A stretch of 64,000 nt of DNA from Cylindrotheca closterium (Eukaryota > Bacillariophyta > Bacillariophyceae > Bacillariales > Bacillariaceae): positions 257,118 through 321,117 of the forward strand of contig CAKOGP040002313.1 in assembly GCA_933822405.4 (NCBI GenBank), read 5' to 3'. The notes beneath the pieces are model-generated. The model did no database searches, was not told the origin of the DNA, and worked only from the letters and a program-made list of their open reading frames with translations. This document shows, piece after piece, positions 1-10,172 of this stretch. The position numbers and the translations under genes are program-made. The stretch's first letter is position 1. Each line of letters begins with the position of its first letter.

Positions 1-1032
1 ACTGCGCTGTGGTGGATCACCATTTTCGTGATCTGGTGGATCTTGAGCGAGACTTTGATTAGATGCGGAAGCTTTGAGCGTGGTTTCGTCAGATTCATCT
101 TGCTCAACAATAGTATGATCATCAAGGTCAACAAACTCATGTTCTTCAGCATCATTGTTTTTTGAGTTCTCTTTTGCCTTTCCTTGAGTGGTTGGCGCCA
201 GCATCTCGGTTGGCTTCTCATTGTCTGTTCCAGCATCAGGGTTGAATTCCTGTGTAGCAGACTCTGCAATCACATCCATTTGCCCAACATCACCCTTAGT
301 CTTTCCTCGGCCACGGAACAGCTTTCTAAGGAAACCTCGTTTTTTATCCCTTGTTGCTTTCTGAGCTTCTCCGTCTGGAGCAAAGAAATTTGCGATCTCG
401 TCTTCGTCCGACGCATTCCCTTCCTTCGTTGTGTTGCTGTGAGGCCTAGTAGCAACACTCGCTGGAGATGGAGCTGGAAGGTCTCGTTTATTTGATTTGA
501 CGCTCATTACGGATCGAGATGCCAGTGAATAGTCATCTACGTCGATGGTATTACTTTCGGTCGTTATGAAGGAAAAGAGACTTTCATCATCTTCTGCATC
601 CTCATCCTCAGTCTTTGCCGCTTGCTTTTGATTCAACAGAGATTTTGAACCCGAAGCACTAGCCGTAGATGCAACATTGACGTCATCCACATTTTCGTCA
701 TTGCCTTGTTCGCCATCAGTTTGCTTTGTATCCACTTGTTTATCCTTCTTTTTCGCTCCCTTCTTTTTTGGTGGAGGGTTCTTGGGTGGCGGAGGTGGGA
801 TACCTACAAGCCTTGCCGCATCGAAAGATTTTTGGAGCGGCACTGGAATAGAAATATCGATATCTTCAGTGATACCTGAGAAAACTGAATCGGTTGGGAA
901 AGCAGCTTCAGAGTGTGAACCAGCAGGTTCCAGACGAACGGCATCAATATCACGAGAATCGACGCCATCAGGGTCTCGGGAAGTCATCGACGGGGACTCT
1001 AACCTGTATAGAGCCGACGTGATGTCTCTCAT
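1..1032 (-). CDS. Low-complexity acidic/basic protein, N-terminal 344 codons (3' end outside the window)
   Basis: An uninterrupted minus-strand frame runs from an ATG at 1032 to the left edge of the window, so the C-terminus is missing. It starts MRDITSALYRLESPS. A proline run followed by a lysine-rich stretch (PPPPKNPPPKKKGAKKKDK) lies near residues 90-110. Acidic segments (TEDEDAEDDESLF, SDEDEIANFFAPDGE) and a basic patch (KKRGFLRKLFRGRGK) follow. Codon usage and the open frame support a real gene; the plus-strand frames over the same bases look like shadows. No catalytic domain is visible. The FLRKLFRGRG patch could be a membrane- or nucleic-acid-binding amphipathic segment, but that is inference. 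I do not recognise the family. Confidence 0.7.
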   Translation of the reverse strand, partial: MRDITSALYRLESPSMTSRDPDGVDSRDIDAVRLEPAGSHSEAAFPTDSVFSGITEDIDISIPVPLQKSFDAARLVGIPPPPPKNPPPKKKGAKKKDKQVDTKQTDGEQGNDENVDDVNVASTASASGSKSLLNQKQAAKTEDEDAEDDESLFSFITTESNTIDVDDYSLASRSVMSVKSNKRDLPAPSPASVATRPHSNTTKEGNASDEDEIANFFAPDGEAQKATRDKKRGFLRKLFRGRGKTKGDVGQMDVIAESATQEFNPDAGTDNEKPTEMLAPTTQGKAKENSKNNDAEEHEFVDLDDHTIVEQDESDETTLKASASNQSLAQDPPDHENGDPPQRS

Positions 1033-1320
1033 TGGTAGTTTATTGAGTTTTGTTGCAGTGTAATGCTTCTTTTAAAACATTCAGGTACTTCGTTGCAACA
1101 ATTGAGAGAGGTATCTGTTGGCTTTTTTGCGATCGCAAGTCGCCAAAAGCTTTGACGTGAGCAAAACAAACTGTCAGAGGACGCGCTCGCTGCCAATAAG
1201 TGATGAAATGTCGCAAGCAGGACATTATTCTTGGCAGACTGCTGTTTGGTCGAAGTAGTCAGATTGGCTGTCGAAAGATTTTCTCTTCCAATCGATGATC
1301 TGAAATCAAGAGAGTGAGTC
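1033..1320. other. Divergent intergenic region, 288 bp
   Basis: This short stretch separates the starts of the minus-strand low-complexity protein and the plus-strand sulfatase, so it should hold both promoters. It contains a TGACGTGAG sequence near 1155 that resembles a bZIP half-site. I see no open frame worth calling. Confidence 0.5.
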
Positions 1321-3095
1321 ATGCTCCTCTCTCTTATCACTTCTTTACTGCTAACCATAGCGACTTCCAACGCAACCGAGTTCCCAAATCTTGTGATTCT
1401 CTTCGCAGACAACCTAGGATATGACGACATTTCAGTTTTTCAATCAAAGTCGAATCCTCAGCACACCAAGACGCCCAACATCGACAACTTGGCTGTCGAT
1501 GGAATGAAATTCTTAAACTGGAATTCTGCAGCTGCTTTGTGTTCAGCAAGTCGGTCGGCGCTCCTAACTGGACGATATCCTGTGCGAACAGGGGTCTATC
1601 CAAGGGTATTTCGTTCCGATGCGAGATTTGGGCTATTGCCAGAAGAAACAACACTTGCCGAGATGTTGAAAGGCTTTGGGTATGCTACGAAAATTGTTGG
1701 CAAATGGCATTTGGGTCATCGAGAGCCTTTCCTCCCTACAAATCAAGGATTTGATAGCTGGTTGGGGGTCCCGTATCATATGAGTGGTGGGTCCGTTGAC
1801 AACCACACTTGTCACGGTGACGATGATGGGACTATGTTACTGCCATTGTATCGTGACACTTCCATTGAAGAACAACCTGTTCAACTTGACGACTTGGCTA
1901 TCCAGTATGCCTCAGAATCCAGGTCTTTTATTCAGAAGAACAGTGACAAGGATATTCCTTTCTTCTTATACGTGCCATTCAGCCATGTTCATCAACTCTG
2001 TGCTCCAAAGGATATGCCGGAGCAAAGGAACTGTCAGTGGGCAGCAAAGGAAAACGCAACATTCTCTGACGCAGTGGAAGAAATGGATTGGATAGCAGGC
2101 GAGATTCTGAAAGCACTGGATGATTTTGGAGTAACAAACAATACTCTAGTTCTATTCACAAGCGACAATGGGCCTTGGGTTGCAGAACAATCATGCTCTG
2201 GATCAAAGGGGCCGTTCGCCGCGGAATGGTGAGCATTTGTATATCTTGTAAACTTGCTTGTCGTTCTAGACTCATTTCAAAATAGGTTTCGGGATCATTC
2301 AAGTCCGTCCTGCACCGCTTGTCCGCATGACTATGTTCCTCAACCAACAAATGGGCAGCCACGAAGATGCGTACTTCCCGACACAGAACTCGCATTGGAA
2401 GGTGTTCCATGTGGCGAAGACAGTGGACTTGGTTCAGTCTGGGAAGCTAATTTACGAATGCCTGCCCTGGCACGCTTTCCTGGCAAAATACCACAGGGCA
2501 GTGTCTCGCAAGATCTAATTTCGACTCTTGATGTCATTCCATCCTTTTTGTCGCTACTTGAGAAACCTATACCTCTCAATCTTGATGGTAAAGATATGAG
2601 TGGAATTTTTACTGGCGAGTCTACGAATATTGAAGCGAAACGCGTTCTCTTCTTCTGGAGAGATGGTTTCGAGTCTGGTCCACTGCCTCCTCCATATGGG
2701 CGGTTCGACGTGGCTGCTGTGAGCAAAAACAATTACAATGAATTCAAAATTGGAAAAATTCTCACTTGCGTTGCGTTGTCTCTTAGGTGAAATATGGAAG
2801 CTTGAAAGCATGGATATGGACAAAGAGTGCACATTACAATGACGACATTGAGCAGTATCACGACCCTCCTTTGCTCTTCGACGTTCTCGCCGACCCTGCA
2901 GAATCGAACCCGCTGGATCCAAGCGACTACTTGCAAGAAATTCAATATATCAAAATTATGGTGGAGAAGCATAAGCAGTCAGTGGACATGGCTTTCCCAC
3001 TTTGTCTTGATGCCGACCCAAAATATCTGCCGTGTGTCAATCGTGAAACTGGGTGCCGTACTGGTGGCACACTGCCGCTAGAAACGAAGCTATGA
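1321..3095 (+). CDS. ARSG/ARSA-type sulfatase, three exons, atypical active site
   Basis: Exons are 1321-2228, 2286-2718 and 2787-3095 (introns of 57 and 68 bp with GTGAGC donors), giving 549 residues. A hydrophobic N-terminus (LLSLITSLLLTIATSNA) suggests secretion or lysosome-like targeting. Sulfatase landmarks are clear: CSASRSALLTGR (C74, the formylglycine site, with Ala where Pro is usual), VGKWHLGH, a His in the FSHVH segment, TSDNGP, and a closing DPPLLFDVLADP. The GPFAAEW segment and Cys-rich tail resemble ARSG. Two departures stand out. The first metal motif reads FADNLGYDD instead of ADDxG. The active-site Lys of the ..K.TT.EGG.R.P segment is Leu (GLGSVWEANLRMP). A Cys-rich insertion (residues about 304-340) precedes this segment. 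Normal sulfatase activity is therefore uncertain. Confidence 0.88.
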
Positions 3096-3337
3096 ACGCA
3101 GTTGTGCGAATTGATGGACAAAGAGTTGATGGACAAAGAGTATATGCAAGCTTGTGCTACTACTTCTGATTAACATGAGAAGAGCAACCTCAAGGTGCAT
3201 GAGCTGGCTTTCTGTAAAAGGCAGCACATTCAACAAACTCTTGCACCTTGTTTCTGATTGTACCTGGACGCTGTGTAAGGATAACTGACACTCTTGGGGG
3301 CGCACTGAGGCTGCCGGATGATTTTAATTGTCACGCA

Positions 3338-3641
3338 TTAGGGTTGTGGACATGACTCGGTTCCCGACGCAATTGCATGTCCAAATTCGCGAGGCCATGT
3401 GACGATCTTCTCCAGGAAGCGATTAAGTTGGCCCACAACATCAAAACATGCTTCGAAGGGCTGCATAGAGAGCGATAAAAGAGTCAATAGACTGCAGTTG
3501 GTGCATGAAAAGCAATAAAGCACCAACACTTACTTGTAGGAACAACCACAAAAGACCTGCACAGGCAGCTAGAGGCCAAACGAAGAAGCAAAGAAGAATG
3601 ATCCAGACGACCGACATAACAAATTGGTTTCCTCGCGCCAT
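3338..3641 (-). CDS. 76-residue membrane protein, two exons
   Basis: Exon 1 is 3534-3641 (36 codons) and exon 2 is 3338-3460. The 73-bp intron has a GTAAGT donor and a TATGCAG acceptor and joins two phase-0 exons. The product has one long hydrophobic segment (VVWIILLCFFVWPLAACAGLLWLFL), then a conserved-looking tail with PFEACFDVVGQLNRFLEKI and VTWPREFGHAI. Short Trp-Pro membrane proteins of this shape occur across eukaryotes, but I cannot name the family. The splice sites and the aromatic/Cys pattern make it more than a chance frame. It lies downstream of the mitochondrial carrier on the same strand. Confidence 0.65.
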
Positions 3642-4112
3642 AATGATAAAGTTTCTGAAGTAGTATTAAAATAAAGCTTGTAGAATGCAAGTATCTTAGA
3701 AAATGAGATAGGATTTCCACCCAGAATTGAAAATGGACGTTGTGTTTTCGGAAAAGTTGTTGCCTCATTTTTTCCGCCTGCCGACCAACGTCTTTTCGCA
3801 ATGTGGTTCGGCGCGCGACCAAAACCAACCACACAAAGGTGATGAACTTCCTTCGACCTTCCTTTGACCTTCCTTGGATTGCTGGCACCATGGTTGGATC
3901 TCTTCCTGATATTCCCCCCCCCCCAGTGGTGTCGCGTTTGTGACATCAGTAGATACAGTAGCAATGTAGAACTAAGCAGCAAGGTACCGAATCAGCTCTA
4001 AGACTGGCATACTATTTACATTTATTAGACATCGCTGCAATTAAGAAAGCAAAGTGCTTACTTTCTGAGGACCACGTGCAGAGCGAGGAATAAACTGTTT
4101 GTTTGTCACGTC
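3642..4112. other. Intergenic, 471 bp, with a homopolymer
   Basis: This should hold the promoter of the 76-residue membrane protein and the 3' end of the carrier transcript, both on the minus strand. Apart from a run of eleven C (3914-3924), one GGTACC near 3981 and a CACGTG near 4074, I see no structure and no convincing gene. Confidence 0.5.
3914..3924. repeat. Poly-C tract (11 C)
   Basis: Eleven consecutive C bases lie in the intergenic stretch upstream of the small membrane protein. The tract is likely to vary in length through slippage or sequencing error. Confidence 0.9.
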
Positions 4113-5171
4113 TTACCGATTATGCTTCACATCAAGCATTTCTTTGGACCATTCGTAGACTACGAACATTGTTCCTACCATTGGAATCACCTTCAACATT
4201 TCTGGTGTCAATCCTCGGTACAAACTTATCAGGCCTTCATCCTTCACCAAACGCATCAGTTGCTGGCGAGATGTCAGTCTATGTTCGGCGGCAATATGAA
4301 GATTTTGAATTTGCATTCGTCTTCGGATAGTGTCCATGGGGAAAGTAAGGGTTGTTGACATGCACCCGCTCGTCGCACCACATAATACCGTAAGAAGTAA
4401 TCCCAATCTTGGTTCTCCAGAGTCTGCATCGATTCGACGTAGATTGTAAAAGAGATCATCATCCAGAGCGTGCTCTTTTAATGTTCCATAAACACTGTAA
4501 GATATGGCAAAGTTGGGAACCGCCACCATTAACGTAGGGGTAATTCCAGAGTAGAATCCCATTATGCCTTCTTCCGCCAGAATTTTCCTAAATGCATCTC
4601 TGATGCCTTTATAGTGCTCTCGCCCCTCTAACTCTGTTGTCAGTCGCGTTCTTACCAGATCAAGTGGATAGCAGCCAACCACTGCAGCAGTTCCAGCGAC
4701 AGCCCCAGCGATGAACTTGTGAATTGGTTTTGTTTGATTTGTTTGAGACTGTGATGAGGTTGAAGTTTTACTTGGACGCTTCACTTGAGTTGATATGCTC
4801 ATCCGCCTAGCCAGATGAGCAACCGTTTCATCGACTTCTTCATGTTTCCCACCGATTCCAGTCAATATATCCAGCGTATTTTCGTAGACGTAAAAATTGA
4901 TTGCTGAATAAGGAAAGCGGTGCAATACAGAGGTCATGTTTCCCTTCCAAAGAGACGCGATACCACCACGTTCCACGATCTTCTGGAACCCACCTCTTAA
5001 ATTCATGGCATATGCTGGCCTATCATGTTTTGTGGTAACCATCGAATGGACCTGATACAGAATAGTGAGCCGACTGAAGGGGGCCGTCACGGACTTGGCA
5101 ACAGAACCGGCAATGCCACCGCAAAACAGTTGTTTGGCCGCTTCTTTGGCGCGGCTATCGTTGTCTGACAT
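4113..5171 (-). CDS. Mitochondrial carrier family (SLC25) transporter
   Basis: The single-exon product of 352 residues has three Solcar repeats of about 100 residues. Each carries the Px[DS]xx[RK] signature: APFSRLTI, YPLDLVRTRL and FPMDTIRRRM. Gly-rich helix starts (GGIAGSVAKSV, GAVAGTAAVVG, GATSGCMST) precede them. The FYSGITP and LYRGLTPEM segments match the even-numbered helix starts. The first repeat is most like the CoA/adenine-nucleotide branch (SLC25A42/Leu5/ADNT type), where the usual acidic residue is Ser, so an adenine-nucleotide or CoA-type substrate in the inner mitochondrial membrane is my inference. A 46-residue Ser/Thr/Lys-rich insertion separates repeats 1 and 2. The start MSDNDSRAKEAAKQ sits directly before repeat 1, as is normal. 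Confidence 0.9.
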   Translation of the reverse strand: MSDNDSRAKEAAKQLFCGGIAGSVAKSVTAPFSRLTILYQVHSMVTTKHDRPAYAMNLRGGFQKIVERGGIASLWKGNMTSVLHRFPYSAINFYVYENTLDILTGIGGKHEEVDETVAHLARRMSISTQVKRPSKTSTSSQSQTNQTKPIHKFIAGAVAGTAAVVGCYPLDLVRTRLTTELEGREHYKGIRDAFRKILAEEGIMGFYSGITPTLMVAVPNFAISYSVYGTLKEHALDDDLFYNLRRIDADSGEPRLGLLLTVLCGATSGCMSTTLTFPMDTIRRRMQIQNLHIAAEHRLTSRQQLMRLVKDEGLISLYRGLTPEMLKVIPMVGTMFVVYEWSKEMLDVKHNR

Positions 5172-5374
5172 ATTCCTTTCTAGTTGTACAATATTCTAAT
5201 CTACTTGTTCAGACCAACGGAGTTTCACGCACACCAATCAAGACAGGGCTTTCAAAATAGAAACGCTCTTTTTCAAATCTGACCTTTGTTGTTGTTGGCC
5301 ATGGTTCAGGTGATGATGAATCAATCGCAAGGAAGGCCAGACGGAAACACGGGACTCGTTTGAGTCAGGAGTTG

Positions 5375-5384
5375 AACACGTGTT
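5375..5384. promoter_or_regulatory. G-box-like palindrome AACACGTGTT
   Basis: A perfect 10-bp palindrome centred on CACGTG lies about 60 bp before the lycopene cyclase start, in the divergent region shared with the carrier gene. CACGTG is the classical bHLH/bZIP target. Use here is inferred from position only. Confidence 0.4.
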
Positions 5385-5445
5385 GTTTTAGAGGATGTCA
5401 ATAACCTGGACCATCAACAAAAATCCCATTCATTCATTCCAATAA

Positions 5446-7304
5446 TTGACTGAGCAAGTCACAGGAATGAGGACTCTACTCTTTCTTCACGCAAGCTACT
5501 TGATTGCAACAAGTCTTGCCTTTGTATCCCCCAACAGAAGTATAAAGCGATCTGCTGCCTTGCAGAACAAGTTTTCATCAAAAGATGCCAGCAAATCACC
5601 TTGTTTGTTTGCTAGAACAAATGGAGATTCATACGATGATACTTGCGATGTTCTAGTTTTGGGCAGTGGACCAGCTGGTACGGCAATGGCCTCTTTGCTT
5701 GGAGTTGGAGGGGAATTGGACGTAGTCATGGCGGATCAAAATTACGAATCCGCGTGGGTCCCAAATTATGGAGTTTGGAAGGATGAATGGCAAACAGTCT
5801 TGGACAAATATGCCGAAGCTGGGATCAAAATTGAAGGTGGAGCCGCTGGAAATTCAATTGACATAGAGTGGGAAGTTACAGATTGCTATTTTGGTGGCTC
5901 CTTTGACATTCCAGCGGATAATCGAATGCGTCTGGATCGTCCCTATTGCCGAGTGGACCGTTTTGCCTTGAAAGAAACCTTGAGCAAAAACTTTCGGGTG
6001 GTAAAGGCCAATCACATCTCGGAGGCCACTGGTGTCAACATGTACAAACCAGCTGGAAGTCTAGTGCACGATGAAGATGGGACTACCATCCAGTTGCAAC
6101 CAAAGGATAGTGATACACCCATCACCATGAGAGCAAAGATTGTGATTGATACCACTGGTCATGAAACCAAGCTTGTGATGAAAGACACCCGAGGACAATA
6201 TTCACCACCGGGATTCCAAATTGCCTACGGGGCCGTCTTGGAGGTTGACGAATCCAGCTCTTCAGACATGTCCCAATTTGGACCATACGCCAAGGAAGCC
6301 ATGACGTTGTTTGATTACCGTACCGACCACTTCCCCACAGAAGAAGAGGTGGATAGAGCAACCAAGGTTCCCACCTTCAACTACGTTATGCCGTTGAAGG
6401 ACAATACTTTCTTTGCTGAAGAGACTTCCTTGGTGGCAAGACCGGGTGTATCGTTCCAGGAGTGCAAGGATAGACTCTTCCAACGATTGGATCACCACGG
6501 AATCAAAGTGACCAAAGTGACAGAAGAAGAGTTTTGTTACATTCCCATGGGCGGAGCCCTACCCATGCGAGATCAGCGAATCTTGGGTGTCGGCGGTGCT
6601 GCTGCCATGGTCCATCCCAGCACAGGATTCCATATATGTCGTTGTCTGATGGGGGCCACAGACGCCGCCATGGCTATCAAACAAGAGCTAAAGTCATCCG
6701 ATGTCAACCTTGACCGGGCCATAGCATCTGCGTACCATGCCCTATGGTCCCCCGAAAACATTCGTCAACGCAACTTTGCTGTGTACGGTGGAGAGTTCTT
6801 GATGAAGCAGAACGTAATTGGGCTTCGCGGATTCTTTGACGGATTTTTCAAGATTCCTTTGGAAATGTGGGGCGGATTCTTGGCCGGATGGCCTGGATTG
6901 GCATACAACGAAGCTCATGAAACTTGGTACAAGAGGATCTGGTATGGCCTGAACTTTATAGTCAAGATTCCATTGCCAGTAGCTGCGGACATGACTTCTA
7001 GCATTCTGTCCTATTCACTCTTTGAAGGAATCGACCTGATGCAATCTGTGACTCCCTTCTTTGGTGAGCCCTACTCGTATGAATACAAACGCAATACGGA
7101 TCGCATTGGTGATACGGTAAGTACAAAATTCATCTCGTGTTCGCTTGCATGTCATATGATTTCGAGAGTAAAAATCTCATCACTTCTCGATTCACCATGC
7201 ACTATTATACACAGACGGCAAAGAAAGAGGCACTCTCCATGATCAAGGAATCCAAGGTTACAGAGGAGATTCCTGTTGCCTTGGAGGAGGCCGTTACTCG
7301 ATAA
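5446..7304 (+). CDS. LCYB: Lycopene beta-cyclase, plastid-targeted, two exons
   Basis: Exons 5446-7116 and 7215-7304 join in phase 0 through a 98-bp intron (GTAAGT...CACAG), giving 586 residues. The enzyme closes the beta-ionone rings of lycopene, the branch that leads to beta-carotene, diadinoxanthin and fucoxanthin. An FAD/NAD-binding motif (DVLVLGSGPAGTAMAS) starts near residue 68. The cyclase signatures WVPNYGVWKDEW and YIPMGGALP are present, followed by HPSTGFHICRCL. The N-terminus is hydrophobic and ends SLAF/VSP, a fit to the diatom ASAFAP plastid signal. A second Met at 5467 (MRTLLFLHASY) gives a cleaner signal peptide and may be the true start. Two hydrophobic stretches near the C-terminus suggest membrane association. 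Confidence 0.93.
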
Positions 7305-7483
7305 CGAAGCCACATAATTTTAAAAGCATGGAACCAAGGACTGAACTAAACAATTAATCACAGATACAGGCTAACAATTGCATCATGACCCCTGGTTGAT
7401 TTCACGTTCAAGTAATAATAGAACTAGTTTACAGTTTTGGTTCTTGACATTCGGCATATGGTATCGCTTGCCTCTATGACAAC

Positions 7484-8361
7484 TTATACATCCAAAAAGT
7501 CGGGATTTCCTTGTGGGGTTACCGCGCTGCCAGTGGCGTTATTACTTTTGCTGCGTTTTCCCCCGCTTGTAAAGTTTCGCATTTCCGCTTCCACATCTTG
7601 AATAAAAGCATGTCCTCCACACGATGGCGAAAAGACAATGGTAAGCTTGGGGCACATAATGGCGCCAAAGCAGAATGATCGTTCGGGCTTGCCAGCTGAT
7701 CTGGGCCACAACCAGAATGGAGTAGTGGGAACTGTTGTGACGATAGCAACGCCATCATTTGGGTTACTCAAGAATCCACGGTACGGCATAACTGGTGACG
7801 TGAGGCTGCAGGGTGACGCCTCGCTGTGCAATTTTCGGAGTGATATGATCTTGTCAAAAGGAACGTCAATTTCAATATTTCCAATCCAAAAGCGAAGGTT
7901 TCCTTCCGATGTAATCTCCACACTGCGAACATAATTGTACCAGAACCAAGCTACTGCCAAGAGATTTACCACTGACACGGCTACCACTGTTCCATGGGCT
8001 CCGATAGGGACTGCAAACACCACAAGAAGCACAAAGATTATTTCTAATATAAGGAAGCGTAGCTTGAATCCTATCGCCGAAAAAGAGGAGAACGAGAGTC
8101 AGAATACTTCATGTTTCAAACACACATGTATAGATCATCACCGAAGAATATCATCAGACATTACATACCAAGTGAAAAGGGCATGGATTGAAAGGAGTGC
8201 AATACACTGCCATCATCTGTGACATAAGTCAACGATTGCGAGATGAGAAGAGGATCCTCATCTAAAATTGGGTGGCTGTCTTCCACCATCTCCGTAGAGC
8301 GTGTTCGCGTAATTCCCGCTGGCTCATTCATCTTTCGCTGTTGAACTCCAAATTGGTCCAT
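7484..8361 (-). CDS. Two-helix membrane protein of unknown function, two exons
   Basis: Exon 1 (8169-8361) begins MDQFGVQQRKMNEPAG. A 98-bp intron (8071-8168, GTATGT...GATAG) splits a Gly codon, and exon 2 runs 7484-8070. The 259-residue product has a polar N-terminal part containing DGSVLHSFQSMPF. Two adjacent hydrophobic segments follow: FLILEIIFVLLVVFAVPIG and VVAVSVVNLLAVAWFWYNYV. A C-terminal beta-rich part (SVEITSEGNLRFWIGNIEID, GVAIVTTVPTTPFWLWP) ends polar. Two helices then a beta sandwich recalls bacterial PH-like membrane proteins, but I could not confirm that. The start is uncertain: the frame stays open upstream to 8625, and a GTAAGA sequence at 8368 could mark another exon. Confidence 0.62.
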
Positions 8362-8772
8362 TGCCGATCTTACCGAAATAAGGCCATGAGGGCAACTTCT
8401 CTTGCATTGTCCGTTTCTAGCCGTTGCCTTTTTGAACTTGCCGGCGTGGTGGTTGGGCTCCCAAAATTGGAGGATCGATAACTTTGGGGACCCCGGAATT
8501 GTCGGAATTCTTTTGGAATGATGCAAGACTGTGACGTAGGAGGCGCAATTTGACTTTGAAACGGTGCAGTAGGAAATTGTACTGCAAACGACAGGCCGGC
8601 TTTCCTTGAAGCGAAGATACGCCATTTTTCAAAAATCCGAAAAAAATCTTTCCCCTTCTTGTCCCCTCCTTGGCGTCGTCTGTTGAGCATTGTGACTACT
8701 CGTACTCCTGCTATTATTGTCCTTACTATCAACGTATTGTCCTCATCTTTCAAACTTTACATTACAATCAAA

Positions 8773-9441
8773 ATGAAGTTCGCTACTACTCTCGCTATGA
8801 TCATGGCCTTGGCCCAAACCTCTGCCTTTGCCCCTCAACCACGAGCACTTGTCCGACCTGCCTCTATCGCCACTTTCATGTCCGAGGAAGAGGCGGCGCC
8901 TTCCAGCTCTCTTGTTCCAATCAAGGAAGAGACCATTGAGTTCACTGCCGGTCTTATTGGAGGAGCCGCTGGACTTATCATTGGAGGACCCGTCATCGCT
9001 GCCATTGGTGCTGCCGCCGCAAACTACGTCTCCAAGTCGGACAACGAAGCCGGAGACATTGTGGGAACAGTCTCCAAGGGTGCCATTGAAGTTTACAACT
9101 ACCTCCTAAACCTTGACACCAAGTACGAAGTTTTGAAAAAGGCACAAGGATCTCTAGAAGGCGCCCTTGAGAAGCTAAAGTCACAAGAGTCTGTCGATCC
9201 CGAGGCCATCCAAAAGGTGGAGAAGGCACTCGCTTCCACAAAGGCCAAGATCACAGAAGTTAATGATGAATACGACCTTGTTGGCGCTGGTATGACCGCC
9301 CTTGGTGTTGCTGGTGACCTTATCGAGAAGACTGTCAAGAAGGTCAGTGAACTTAACGAAGAGTACTCTCTTACCAGCAAGGCCAAGGATGCTCTTGATG
9401 GAGCCGTTTCAAAGGCCAAGGATGCCCAAAAGAACCTATAA
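8773..9441 (+). CDS. Plastid-targeted protein with a Gly-zipper segment and helical tail
   Basis: The start MKFATTLAMIMALAQTSAFAP is a textbook diatom plastid presequence, with the signal peptide ending in SAFAP; upstream in-frame codons lack such a signal. The 222-residue product has a Gly/Ala-rich hydrophobic stretch (residues about 55-80: AGLIGGAAGLIIGGPVIAAI) compatible with a membrane hairpin. A long Lys/Glu-rich amphipathic helical region follows, probably coiled coil, with two related SLEGALEKLKS and ALDGAVSKAKD-type stretches. High use of C-ending codons suggests strong expression. No enzymatic motif is visible. A structural or membrane-shaping role in the plastid is speculation. Confidence 0.8.
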   Translation: MKFATTLAMIMALAQTSAFAPQPRALVRPASIATFMSEEEAAPSSSLVPIKEETIEFTAGLIGGAAGLIIGGPVIAAIGAAAANYVSKSDNEAGDIVGTVSKGAIEVYNYLLNLDTKYEVLKKAQGSLEGALEKLKSQESVDPEAIQKVEKALASTKAKITEVNDEYDLVGAGMTALGVAGDLIEKTVKKVSELNEEYSLTSKAKDALDGAVSKAKDAQKNL

Positions 9442-10061
9442 GTCAACCATTCCTTTCGTTTTAGACGGGATACACTACGCACAAACTGGGCCGCAGCAAT
9501 GCTGGAATTGATTATATTATTTCACGACTGCGCCATACTAAAGGTTTCTTGGGCATTTTGTCACCACTGCTACAGCTACTGGTGATGGCAAACAAAACAG
9601 AAACTTCAAAATTCGCACTCTCCACTACACACACTTACTTGTTTTCTGCTAATGGAAATAGACATGCAAGCCATACCACTACAATTACAAAACAGACTTA
9701 TTATTTTTCTTTGTATGGTTCAAACTGGATTCGAAACGTTGTTGTGCTATAGTGCGTGGTATTGAAACTAGGAAAGAAGAGCATTATCAGCAGAGGTGCA
9801 GCTCAAAAGCGAGCGCCGAATGACATGCTTCCAATCAAAGTATAATTTCGGCTACGGGAGAAAGACGTCAGCGAAGAAAGGTTGGAAATCGGTTCTCATA
9901 ACATTGTCATAAAATCGTCATAAAATCATACAGTATGCATCATGGCAACAATCGAACGGACCTCGTAGCTTGAATCAACATATCTGCATTATGAATTGCA
10001 ATGATTTCTGCCTTTCGAACGTATGACACATCGGTTACATTCCATTGTAGAGCCTTATACT

Positions 10062-10080
10062 ACTACCGTAGAGCGGTAGT
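10062..10080. repeat. Short perfect hairpin ACTACCG-5-CGGTAGT
   Basis: A 7-bp perfect inverted repeat with a 5-nt loop sits about 100 bp past the DUF2237 stop codon on that gene's strand. It could be a 3'-UTR stem or chance. Confidence 0.4.
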
Positions 10081-10135
10081 TCCCCCATTTGAAAAATGGT
10101 GCAAAGATACTAGAAACTTCCAAGACTAGTAGTAC

Positions 10136-10158
10136 CTACTACTACTACTACTACTACT
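10136..10158. repeat. (ACT)n trinucleotide microsatellite
   Basis: About 7.7 copies of ACT/CTA lie 15 bp beyond the stop codon of the DUF2237 gene, in its presumed 3' UTR. Confidence 0.9.
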
Positions 10159-10172
10159 TACAAACTTCTCAA

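Larger units (their letters stand above)
9442..10172. other. Convergent intergenic region, 731 bp
   Basis: This lies between the 3' ends of the plastid Gly-zipper gene (plus) and the DUF2237 gene (minus). It is AT-rich and holds a short hairpin and an ACT microsatellite, listed separately. Its open frames are short and look random. Confidence 0.6.

Noticed and set aside
8370..8753. Minus-strand frame upstream of the two-helix membrane protein
   Set aside because: It overlaps the promoter of the plastid gene on the other strand, has no domain, and any intron linking it to the downstream exon would be implausibly short.
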